From Acheta domesticus (lineage: Eukaryota > Arthropoda > Insecta > Orthoptera > Gryllidae): a stretch of DNA of 64,000 bases. Of the stretch, positions 54,066 to 64,000 are shown piece after piece. A model generated the notes under the pieces. That model saw only the letters and a list, made by a program, of their open reading frames with translations, ran no database searches and was not told where the DNA came from. How positions within the stretch are numbered: position 1 is the first letter of the stretch; each line of letters begins with the position of its first letter. A program made the translations under genes and the position numbers. The stretch is taken from positions 173,373,282-173,437,281 of the forward strand of contig JAHLJT010000631.1 of the NCBI GenBank assembly GCA_031308135.1, in the 5' to 3' direction.

Positions 54066-56600
54066 TCATTGAGCAAAATTTTGCAAAAAGAAACAAATTT
54101 TTGACTTGTATTCGAACATGAAATTTAAAGAAAATATTGCAACCGTTTTGTAGTAAATTGGAAAATGTACAATTACCTCCATGTAGAACAACCCAACGAG
54201 ATCAAATATGGACCCCTTGGGGGTCGATGATATTTTAAAAGGGGTCGATGAATATTAAGGGGTCGACTGGGGACCACTTGCCGACTATGAAATGGCGACT
54301 AAGGGGTATAATCAAGGTCAAGTTGCCAATGATTACACCAAATATTAATTATGGTAATAATTGTTTTCTGCTACAAAACATGTAATAAAATATTAAAAAT
54401 TTGTTTCTCTTCTTTTGTATTCATGTTTTGAAGAAACATAGGAAATGAAAACTTTGTATTCACAACATCGTCCATGAATGTATTCTCGTTACTTCGCACA
54501 CTATTCGCACACTTCGCACACTAGGCTAATTCATTGATTAACATCCCATTCTGAATTGTCAATGAATTAAATTTCTCTGATGATTTAAGTAAATTGTAAC
54601 ATAATTTATGTTTTTATTGATATCCTAAGACAACGCGCTACTTGCCTCCAGATTATCACACGATATACATCTACGCTATAAACATTTCTAAAGGTTGTGA
54701 AAACGTCCAGTCCCTAAATACACTAATGTCTTAAAGTTATAAATGCAGGCTTCAATAGTTGATAAAACCAGCCGACTTTTCTTGGGCTTTGCCTCTATTG
54801 ACGAAACACTAGTTCGTGGCCACCTGAAGACGTGTTCTCAGTTGCCTCAACGACTGTCTTTTACCTCCTTTCACATTTCCTAAACGTCCTTGCCAAACAC
54901 ATCAAATACTATATGACTGTTGACATGGCACAAACAGTAAGTTCCTAACCGAGTGTACAAATATCCGGACATGTAGTACGTCAGTAGAAGGTATTCATTG
55001 CGCAAATCGGATGAAACTCAAAAGAGAAACACTTAAATCCTACGATAACTTAATCAACTAAATCATCCCTCGTTAAAGACAAAAATCAACAAGAGTGAGC
55101 ACTCTCGGTGACATTGAAATCACCCTTCAATTTGTGTTAGTTTCCTGAAAATTTCAAACTAAATAATTTAAAATTAGTTGTCATTATGAAGTCCGTTTAA
55201 GTTTAAACCGTGAAGAGCGTGTAAGAAGGAGATTCATCTCTGGTGCTATGTTCGAAACGCGTCGGTAGTTAATCGTTACACCTGAACTTCAGCGACATGA
55301 TGTGGACAATGGGACAATCTTTTAAGGCATTTTTGGCCAATAGAGATGTCCAGAACACGTAAACTTTAAGAGATTCTGAGAACATCACCATCACCTCTGA
55401 GTGGCAAGAGGCAAATGCTAGACGCTGTGAGCTAATGGTTAAAACACGACATATGAGTCAATTTTCTTTTCAAGCGTCGTGATCCTTCTTCGTTGGAGAT
55501 TTTCCTCTGCCTAAAAAAGGTTTAAAAAAGTTTTTGTTTTATATACGTACACATTCTGGCAGTAAGGTGCTCTTTTTTAATGTTATAATTTTACGATATC
55601 CAAATTGTGTGCGGTAATGGACTAGGGCGGGAGAGACAAAGTAAGCTTTTTTTATATTCTCTACTGTTCCCCAAAATCAAAGGAAAGTAAAATTACAGCA
55701 CCCTCAGAACAAAGGGGGCAAAAGTGGATTTCTGGGTTTGAAGCGAGAAATGTTAGATGGTTATATCAAGTCAATAGTGATTTACAGGTACTACCCGTCT
55801 TTGTTATTCGCAGTCCAAACGCCTAAACATTGAACATGTTCATACCATTCTGTTTTGCTGATGTTTCATCTGCAAACGTATGTGGATTTTCCACATTTTT
55901 GCATTATAAACAATCAATTAAAAATGACGCAGATCCCACAATCAATAACTAGTCATTTACATGTACACTCTCAACGTGTTTAACAAACACAGCATCACAA
56001 TATGTATGGACCACTGAAATTTTGTGGATCTTCAAGAGTATTTGTTTAAAAACTAAGATGAAATATGTTGTTATACGACCTGGCTCACCAAATCAACTGT
56101 TTACATCTTCAATCAGGGATATCAACTCATATGTCCCAATTACATTGCAAGAAATGATAACAAATGTTCATTAAAACTTGACATGCAAAAGACATTGAAA
56201 ATGTTTGATAAAAAATGTAAACATTAAAATCATTTGTAATAACAACGCGAGCCTTGAATACTGTCATTCAACCACCAAAATTTGAATTCAGCACAGGAAA
56301 TCGCATTTTTTAAATATAAAAATAATATTTATACATTAAAATTACCATATACTTATTAATAAATTGAAAAATTAATAGTCAATTTGTATAAAATTTTGGT
56401 TAACTTGGTGTTCACAATTCCTCCACTCCTGAAAAGTTACGAACATTTTTGGGACTATAATTATAGAACATTCTGAATTTTTCCAAACGTTTATTGAAGT
56501 TTAATGTAGCTAGTATTTCTCTCAACGATAATAATTAATACAAATTTCTAAAATAAAGATTTAAAATGCCTACATTTAAAAAAAATATACGGAAGTAGTC
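54066..56600. other. Intergenic, nothing recognised
   Basis: A+T-rich. A short direct repeat of GGGGTCGATGA-type sequence occurs at 54219-54270. Nothing else is supported. Confidence 0.3.
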
Positions 56601-58925
56601 ACTTCTACGCTAATAGCACAGGGGCTCGAAATACGTTGGCACTTTTCCTACCCGATAAAAGGGCACATGAATCCAAAAGTTTCATACATTTCTTTTTGTT
56701 ATAAATCAGCACCTTAGCATCATTGCTAAGGTCATGATAATATTTACTTCGAACCGTTTTCAAAATTAAAAGATAGTGACTTGACGTGTTTTGATAAAAT
56801 AGTGCTATTGTAAATCCAATTTGTTGGCGAACTTCACAGCCTGACCCTAAATAAACCAAAAGAAAACAAATATAATTGTAAATAACAAATGTGATAAGAC
56901 ACATGTACCTCAGCAACCACATAATACAGCCAAAACTTACTTATTCTAGGAATCGCTTACGAGCACAGCGGAGATTGCCACACAACACTTTCCCGACAAA
57001 CGTTGTGTCGTCATTCTAGACATCTCTATGACCACCAAGCCCATGTCAACGCCTTTTACACTTAGCAATACACTACAGTATTGGCCAAGAAAGCGTAAGC
57101 GCGTTCTTCTAGGCAGAAAAAAGCCGCGATACGTTCGTTCATTCACCGTGTGATGTTGATGAAGTTCAGGTGAGACGATTCACTAACGATTTTTGTGACC
57201 ACCACGCTTCCAGAAGAAGTTGAGTCTCCTTATTTCTTCGTGGTTTTAACAACCACTTACAGCTGAACCCTGACATTTAATTGCTCTCACAGATTACGAG
57301 CAGTTGTTTTTAAAATAAAAATATAATGTTTAAAAAGAATATTGAAAATAATATAAATGCAACTGGTATTTTGTAATGGGAAACGCTCTATTGAAATTCT
57401 AATAAAATAAGTTTCATTCTCACAACGATTCACTTTCAAAATTAATCTAATTTTATTTTGTATTTCACTGTATTTTCGTACTGTGAATACAATAAACATG
57501 AACTCAATCAATTAAAATACTTTCATCTGAGCGCAGCACCTCAAACACCAAAGCATCAAAATACTTTCACTGACCGTAATATTAAGAGATTTGTATGAAT
57601 TGAAATGAAAGAGAGTAAGGTGGTCTAAAAAATAAAGCTACCTAAAACACTGTATGACACACGTGGTAAAAGCCATATAATTTTGCTCGTAGGATTGCGC
57701 CACTTGGCCTATCGGCTCATGACCTTCCTTAATCGCAATAAAAATGCCAATTTTACCAGTAATAATAACAATTATGGTTGATCTTTTCAAGACTGAAAGC
57801 AATTCAAGAAACACTTTCTTCCGCCGAACTAAAATCGCACAAATTATCATAAATCTAGGAATTTCTGTTATTATCAGCATTTTCGTATACCACATTAATT
57901 TTGCTATGCAAATGTACACATAAGTACAACAACACACAGAATAATTCAGAGAAGGAGACTAGCACAATTCAGAGGAGGAGACTAGCACAATTCAGAGGAG
58001 GAGACGTACTAGTTTTTCGAGTTTTTGCTTTCATTTAATGCTGCCCTGGAAGGCATTAACTTTTGAACCGGTTTCTCCATGCTCTGTAATTTTCAATTGC
58101 AAGCGCACGTCTCATACACAGGGCTTTGTTCAGACAAGTTTTTCTTCCAATTTGAGATAATAGAGAACACACGTACACAAATCCTGGTTGGAAGATCAAA
58201 ACTACGCGATCTTCCACGGCAAAGGCAACGATAAAATGAATATTTTTACTGTCCTGGCGAAATCTCATTCTGTACGTTTCCAACCGGACCACGGTGTGAG
58301 TGGTCAGCCTGTCAGGTCTGTTGACACGGATGGGAGTGGGAATTGCATAGAGAAGGAAACATTTGACTCTAGATGAAAAGAAGATCTCTGAAAGGACGCT
58401 GGAAGGAAATCGCCAGGGTGGCATCGCCCAGAACCTCTAGGTCTGCGACTAGTAGACTTGACTAGAGTCAGTCGCCTGCGAATTAACTACCTGCGTCCAG
58501 ATGAGTCACTACAGCAGGTTTGCTCTTGCAATCATGTACGATTACGTATCGCAATGCAGATTACGAAACATTTATTTACAAACAATTATAAGATCGTAAA
58601 AAATATTGTGCTGACCGATAGTCACAACTAAATTGCAACTAGACCGATCACAATGGCAATTTGATACCAAATGAGTAAATGTTCTTTCTTCACAGATCAT
58701 TACGTTCGCGTTTCAAGTACGCTACCGAAATGAACGCAAGCCCTGTAATGACTCCAATGGCATCATTTGAAAAGTTCTCACAGTTATAGTAGACTAGGCT
58801 GACATAATACTCGCCTTCGTCTTTCGGATGTCGATATTCTTGCAAGACAATACGCACAGCCGTAATAGATTTGCCCCTGAGAGTTTTCATCCGAAAACGA
58901 CCGTACGTTTGAACATACATAAAAT
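56601..58925 (-). other. Region with several hydrophobic minus-strand frames, unassigned
   Basis: Open minus-strand frames at 58920-58690, 58424-58056, 57937-57638 and 56922-56605 encode 76-122 residues with hydrophobic stretches (for example LIITEIPRFMIICAILVRRK). An acceptor-like TTTATTTAG lies before 56850. They could be exons or relics of a membrane protein such as an insect chemoreceptor, but neither a joined frame nor a diagnostic motif could be established. Confidence 0.2.
57943..58008 (+). repeat. 23-bp tandem repeat, about 2.8 units
   Basis: The unit AATTCAGAGGAGGAGACTAG plus CAC is repeated, with the first unit carrying one substitution. Confidence 0.85.
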
Positions 58926-59420
58926 CTGAATAGTTCTTTTAATGCTCAATTGTTGGAATTGATAATCTGATCATCTAACGAAGTGTTAACACCTTACATT
59001 CAAACAGCTTCTCCAAGCACAAGGTAACTTTATTCTCCAACGACTGTAAATCATTGAATAACTCGAAAACTACACTTGAACATCTCCAAAATACGCTGAA
59101 TATTATTTAAGGTATTCAAGAAATAATTACTTTACGAATGCATGACACTTAACGATTTCATTTCTTTGAGTCTTTGACGTTGAAGATCAAAATGACGCTG
59201 CAGTCCACGCCTGAGGCCCTATTAAGAAACGGACTTCACTCCATAGCGGCTTACAATGCACTATCGTAAATAAGTGATGTACCCCTAAAAATATCGCTAA
59301 CTTCAGGCGGAGTACGTAAGCTTTACGGATCCCTACAAGGCCTATTTGTAGAAGGGGGCTATCTGTCTCCCCTTGAGTTTAAATAAAAGCTATAAATAAT
59401 AAAAGCTATAAACCCATTCA
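58926..59420. other. Intergenic, nothing recognised
   Basis: No supported feature. Confidence 0.3.
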
Positions 59421-59835
59421 GCATTCTTCTTACCTTAATGTCAAAATGTTAAACAGTAAATTGCGAAAACATTTCGAATGGTACAATTAAGTGCAAGGAT
59501 TATCCATCCCATTATCGTACTATTCAGTATTACAAATACACAAAGCAATAATAATACCCTTGCTACTATACGCCTGCCCAATCTGGTTAAATGCGGCAGA
59601 AACCAACCAAAGGAAACTGCAAATAGTACAAAAGCAATTTCTCAGAATAATTCCAAACGCTCCCTGGTATGTCACCAATAAATAGTTACATAAAGAATTC
59701 GACCTAGAGACTATAGATCATAATATCACCTATCTAGCTACCAACTTCTTCTCAAACATGTCCTAAATCCCTTCACTATCTGTTCAAGACTCGGCAAAAA
59801 AAAACACATAGAACCAAAATACAAAATAAGTTATC
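59421..59835 (+). mobile_element. LINE fragment (Jockey/I-like ORF2)
   Basis: The plus-strand frame reads HKAIIIPLLLYACPIWLNAA then ETNQRKLQIVQKQFLRIIPN and APWYVTN (59530-59680), the conserved 'YK..I.P.L.YG.P.W..A......KLQ..QN..LR.I..APW' block after the reverse transcriptase of Jockey-clade elements. It stops at TAG after YVTNK and resumes with LHKEFDLETIDHNITYLA. A non-functional, 5'- and 3'-truncated relic. Confidence 0.8.
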
Positions 59836-60475
59836 TTTTCACATTTTTGCATCGCCGCTAATGTAAATATTACACACGTGAGAGGAAAATAAAACAAATT
59901 ACATTTTTGTAATTTTTGAAAAACAAAAGAATAGAGCAATATGGCGTTTATGTCGTATCATAGAGTACATTTAGCACCATCCCTACAAAAAATGCAAAGA
60001 AAAAGTTTGGACCCGTTTTTAAAAAAATCTTGTTTTTGTAATTTTTTAAAATTGCAAATATTTCGCACAATATTGCCAAAAACTACAAACATTTTAAAAA
60101 ATGTACAGGAGTTTAGTGAAAGACCTGCCTTAGGAGAACAAGTTTTATTTGAAGGAAAAATCCCTATCTTTAATTTTATAGTTGTAGGAAGACGCCGAAC
60201 AAATTTCAAAGAAAGTTTTTCAAAATCGCGGCACCTCGAGTGGAAGCAGATCGTCCGGGGAATATCCATTTTGAAAGAAATCGCACGTATGGTTTAGGCG
60301 CTAGTGTTGTTCACAGACGGACGGACGGACGTTTTGAAAAAAAAATACAACCACTTTTTCGGTATCAGGGGACCCCAAAACGTGTATTTCCGTTAAAATC
60401 TCGAAACTGATTTTCCGCAGCATTCCCTATACTACCTGTATTATTCCGTATATACGTACGTACACGGGAAAGTAA
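59836..60475 (+). mobile_element. Repeat D, copy 8
   Basis: It contains GCGTTTATGTCGTATCATAG, GTTGTAGGAAGACGCCGAAC, GGTTTAGGCGCTAGTG followed by ACAGACGGACGGACGGACG (60310-60330), TTTTTCGGTATCAGGGGACC and the clean terminus TACACGGGAAAGTAAAA at about 60475. The block between the GGTATC motif and the terminus is shortened. Confidence 0.75.
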
Positions 60476-62470
60476 AAGTAAGTAACTCATTTTGGAAGAT
60501 GATGCACTGCAAATTCACCGACGTGTAGGTGTAGTAGGCCCATTCGTTTAGACATCTATTACATACAAAATAATGACAGGGGGTCTTTTATTACTATAAC
60601 TCTTGTATATTATATGATAAAATGATTGATATTATCTAATATTTTGAAGAATGCCTGGGTTCCCTTCCATTGGTTCGTCAGGTTCAATGGCTTCATCTTG
60701 TCCTCCTTCCAGCTCGTAACTCGCGTTTCAGATCATTTTTAGAAACGACTGTCATTGTCGACTTTTCGCAGTTGAGACACTACTTAGATAATTGAAACCT
60801 GCCTTCTTGCATTCACTGTCTTTCGCAATTATCGGAGCACTTGCTGAAATCAAATTTCAATAAAGCTGATGGTACTAACAATTTCTTGTCTCAGACGCAT
60901 GGCCATATTTCGTATTTTACACCGCCTCTCTTCTGGTCTAGCCTTTGCTGAACCTGATAATAAATGTGGTTTCTGCGCTGCAGCTGGTAATAGTGCAGCA
61001 ATGTTAGAATCTGAAGACGGAATTAGCAGACATACGTACGCTCTATGTCAACTGGTTGGGTGAAGGTGCGTTCTTCCCACTGGAGCCAAATGGTGAAACC
61101 ACAAAAACTTTGCCAACATCAGCAATCATCTCATTAGTTGCATTGTAGGGTTTGAATAACTTTATAGTCACCAAGATTGGTGTTCTTGATCTGTCAGAAA
61201 TTCATTTTTCCGTGCTTGACCAATGCCGAGGAAGTTTCGCAACCACTCATTGCTTGTGAGAAAACAAAAGTTATCGGTAATTGTTTCATTATAGCAGCAA
61301 ACGGGAAAGTGTGGGTAAGGAAACTGTGAAGCAAAAATGTGTAAAAATCGCAACTTTCTTTCTTTTTCAAAAAAACAAACAACAACGTTCATTTATACAA
61401 AAATCACTAATGCCATATGAAAAACCGGATCATCGATACGTACGCGTAGGTGAAGGTGCAGTCCACCGTCTTCCACAATATTAATTTTACTTTTCACATT
61501 ATTCATTACCCACTTTTCTTTTCCCAATTAAAATGCAAACTGATTCATAATACGCCGCATTTATTTGTAAACAACTTTATAGGATGTAAATTTCTTGTAG
61601 GACTTAGTGAGGGAGGGAGGATAAGAGGAGTGTCGTTTTCACAGTAACATTCAGGCTATTTTGTACACTAACGGTGATACTATTAAGTCCAGACGAAAAT
61701 CTTAAACTCATAAAATGTAAGCTATTTTATTCTCTTTCATTTCACATCAGGTTAATATTAACGAAAAATCGATAGTTTTTAAGATATATTGAGATAAGTT
61801 GGGATAATTTTTCCATGTTTGGCTTATATCATGAAATTTCGCGGCGTTCTCACGGCTAAACCATTCATCGAAGAAATAAGATTACTGAAACTAAATGTAG
61901 GTAATTTCATCTTCTTTTATTTCATATAAGATCATTATTTAAGAAAAACAGGTGGCTTTTTAATATTTTTTACAAATTATTTGCTTAAAAAACGTATTTC
62001 CGGACAAAATTCTTTTTGGCACACCTGATATTCGTGTTCAGCGACACAAAAACCGTATAGAAACCAAATTTCCAAACAACATCGAAACATTCCCTTGTTT
62101 TCTATCATTTGTCTGGCCTAGATGCCAATCTTGTTTAAGAGATAATGATGTGCTCTAACGGCTCCTGCCCTTGTATATGCTTCTAACTTCCTATGATACG
62201 AATATCGTTCAATCGATAAAGTCTCCTACGACAAGACTGAGAGCATCATTGTCTCTTAAACACACACGACCTAAGGGTCACAGTTGTATCATTTAACGAT
62301 ACAAAAATTGGACAATCTTCAGTATGTATTCCGGAAGAAACTGTTGACTCTAACCACAATTGCTACCTACCTTCTTTGCTTTATTTGATTCTATTTTCCA
62401 ATATGTAGAGATTTTTCATGGAATCTGTTAATTTTTTTCAACATTTTTTATGCAGCTTTCTGGTCAACTT
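60476..62470. other. Mostly unassigned; possible transposase-like traces
   Basis: The minus-strand frame at 61392-61168 contains DNFCFLTSNEWLRNFLGIGQ, which resembles the DNFCLPDRFLRNFPMPWVLR segment at 62670-62560 in spacing and in nucleotide blocks (GGAAGTTTC, AAACAAAAGTT). Nothing else was recognised. Confidence 0.25.
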
Positions 62471-62499
62471 GCTTTATTATCAATCTGCGATTATTCGCT

Positions 62500-63150
62500 T
62501 TACCTCATCGAGAATTTTTGCATTATACATCTCCAATTAAGACACCAACGGTTTTCTCCAGGAAATTGCAGCCATTTACGGAGGACCCAAGGCATCGGGA
62601 AGTTTCTCAAGAAGCGATCCGGTAAACAAAAGTTGTCAAACACAATGGCTGCCATCATGAAATACCCTTGAATGTCATGTTCTTGCGCCATAGGACGCTC
62701 GTTCTGGTACAAGATTTACAATCCTTTACGACAAGATTTACAATCCTGTCGTAGAACTTCCATAAACGAACTATTACATTTGCATCACAATTGTACTGTC
62801 ATTTCTCCGCAGTTTGGGGACATTTCTGGACATTCATTGTTAATCACTGGCTGGACATTGAGCGTAATGGGCCTAGGTTCGCGCATTTTCGAAGCATGGA
62901 ACATGTAAAAGCATGTAACTGCCTAACTCTGTAGAATTAAATCCACCTGCAGTTCCGCCCAAATCAGATCCTTTATTTGCTCCCCCGGAGAATGACACAC
63001 GTTATGGATAAATATGATTGGCAATAGAACATCACAAGGTACCCCTTTCCGATTTTGCTGAAGGTTTGTAAGTATCACGCCCCTTTTACGCGTGAAATAA
63101 ATCTTTTTTCTGCGGATAGGAGTTTTCAACGGGTAAAATCACTTTCTAAA
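62500..63150 (-). pseudogene. Possible PIF/Harbinger-type transposase relic
   Basis: The minus-strand frame at 63129-62923 reads KKIYFTRKRGVILTNLQ, a short insert, then CDVLLPIIFIHNVCHSPGEQ. The spacing Y..RK…N.Q…CD…PG…D matches the central DDE region of PIF/Harbinger nucleases, where RK-GY-S-N-Q, CD and PGS-HD are conserved. The expected final His-Asp is not intact. Stops follow, and the second minus-strand frame at 62712-62500 cannot be joined in order. Judged by motif spacing only, so uncertain. Confidence 0.35.
62707..62750 (+). repeat. 21-22 bp tandem duplication
   Basis: ACAAGATTTACAATCCT occurs twice in tandem, joined by TTACG / GTCG. Confidence 0.8.
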
Positions 63151-63635
63151 GACGAGGGCATTAAGAGGTGGCTTTACTTTTCCACACAGAACGCAATATT
63201 TTCGAGAATTGCAAATTAATATTATTTGAACATTAAGACATTTTGGCATTAATACATATTGTTTTAGACTGATAATTCTAAACTGGTAATTCTAAAAACC
63301 TGTTACGGAAAGTATAAACTTTTAGATTATTGAACCAATAATGCAAAGTTTTGCAGTCACTAATGGCCATGCTGTTAATGAGAGTGAAAACAAACTAATT
63401 TAAAAAAAAAATGTATGTTACCGAGACACATTATCAACTCACATTACTGTGTTTGTCTATCCTTTATTGAGAGTGATCAACTATTTCCGAAAGCTAAAAT
63501 GATATTTCAAATATACTATCTTAAGTGACCTAATTCTTAGGAAAAATGAAAAAAATATTTGTGCATTTCATGAAAACAAAATCGATGTGATTTTACAATT
63601 TTTTTTGGAAAATCACGGTTTTTTGAGAGGTAACT
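63150..63635. other. Intergenic, nothing recognised
   Basis: A+T-rich, no supported feature. Confidence 0.3.
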
Positions 63636-63639
63636 ATCT

Positions 63640-63960
63640 TTCTGGCCCACTGGTCAGTGTACTCGCTTTCCATGACGCGATCCCGGATTCGATTCCCGGT
63701 CGGATATTATAATGTCCTCTTTCCTTGCAATATTCCAGTAAATGTTGCTGTGTGGCAATGAAAAGCTCACTTCTCAGGTTGAGAAGACCAGAACTACTGC
63801 AGATGCCGAAATGTTGGGAAAGCGAGGTCTTTATGGATTATTGGGGCTCAACTGGTCTTTTTGGCGTTTAGAACAATCAGTTTTTAACAGCTGTGATTTT
63901 AAACAGTGTTGGACTTTGGCCAAGGTGCACTACGTCCGCAACTAGGGACTCGTAATTTAG
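63640..63960 (+). mobile_element. tRNA-derived SINE family B, copy 2
   Basis: The tRNA-like head has A box TGGCCCACTGGTCAGTG and B box GGATTCGATTCCCGG with CCATGACGCGATCC between them. Then come TTTCCTTGCAAT, ATGTTGCTGTGTGGCAATGA and CTCACTTCTCAGGTTGAGAA plus GACCAGAAC, as in the copy at 6500-6850. The reading frame across it is not a gene. Confidence 0.78.
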
Positions 63961-64000
63961 AGGCATCAACAATTCAGAAGTACGTAAAATATACGTGAGT

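Noticed and set aside
53815..54096. 93-codon minus-strand frame, Arg/Gly/Ser-rich
   Set aside because: Composition follows the GC-rich island, the opposite strand is also open, and no splice sites or motifs were found.
1..64000. A new defence, secondary-metabolism or other multi-gene system
   Set aside because: Only two genes can be supported, and they are convergent neighbours with no sign of shared function. The rest is transposon-derived or unassigned DNA.

Overview
The window reads as nuclear genomic DNA of an insect. It is A+T-rich, genes are split by GT-AG introns of up to about 15 kb, and most of the non-genic DNA is transposon debris, including several tRNA-derived SINE families. Nothing looks bacterial or viral. 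The fatty acyl-CoA reductase and the repeat load fit a large-genome, perhaps hemimetabolous insect. That placement is inference, and no species is claimed.

Two protein-coding genes can be supported, and they converge. On the minus strand, eight exons between 38239 and 24680 join without a frame break into a complete 512-residue fatty acyl-CoA reductase (FAR). It has an N-terminal Rossmann domain with TGGTGFVG, a YALTK catalytic motif, a C-terminal FAR domain and hydrophobic C-terminal segments. All seven introns have GT-AG ends and matching phases. A GC-rich island near 44.6-44.9 kb may be its promoter and untranslated first exon. On the plus strand, the 3' end of an unidentified gene runs from position 1 to about 20.4 kb. 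It has a possible partial exon at the left edge, a 72-nt internal exon at 4684-4755, and two alternative last exons (19888-20000 and 20283-20404), both in the correct phase.

The rest is mobile and repeat DNA. From 0 to 8 kb there are SINE copies, two trinucleotide microsatellites and a GC-rich island. From 8.8 to 19.4 kb, and again at 32.3-33.7, 39.7-40.3, 41.9-43.9 and 59.8-60.5 kb, lie copies of a long non-coding repeat (called D here). It carries a GACGG-rich tract and often occurs in head-to-head inverted pairs. One D copy holds a nested 500-bp TA-flanked element and a 5'-truncated LINE. The FAR introns and flanks hold SINEs, hAT-like elements with 8-bp target duplications, and three copies of a hairpin MITE flanked by TA. 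From 45 to 64 kb there are SINEs, LINE remnants, a pair of foldback elements, a possible Harbinger transposase relic and long stretches where nothing was recognised.

I did not find a convincing new multi-gene system. The most useful leads are the repeat D family, the hairpin MITE family around FAR, the alternative last exons of the plus-strand gene, and the several distinct tRNA-headed SINE families.
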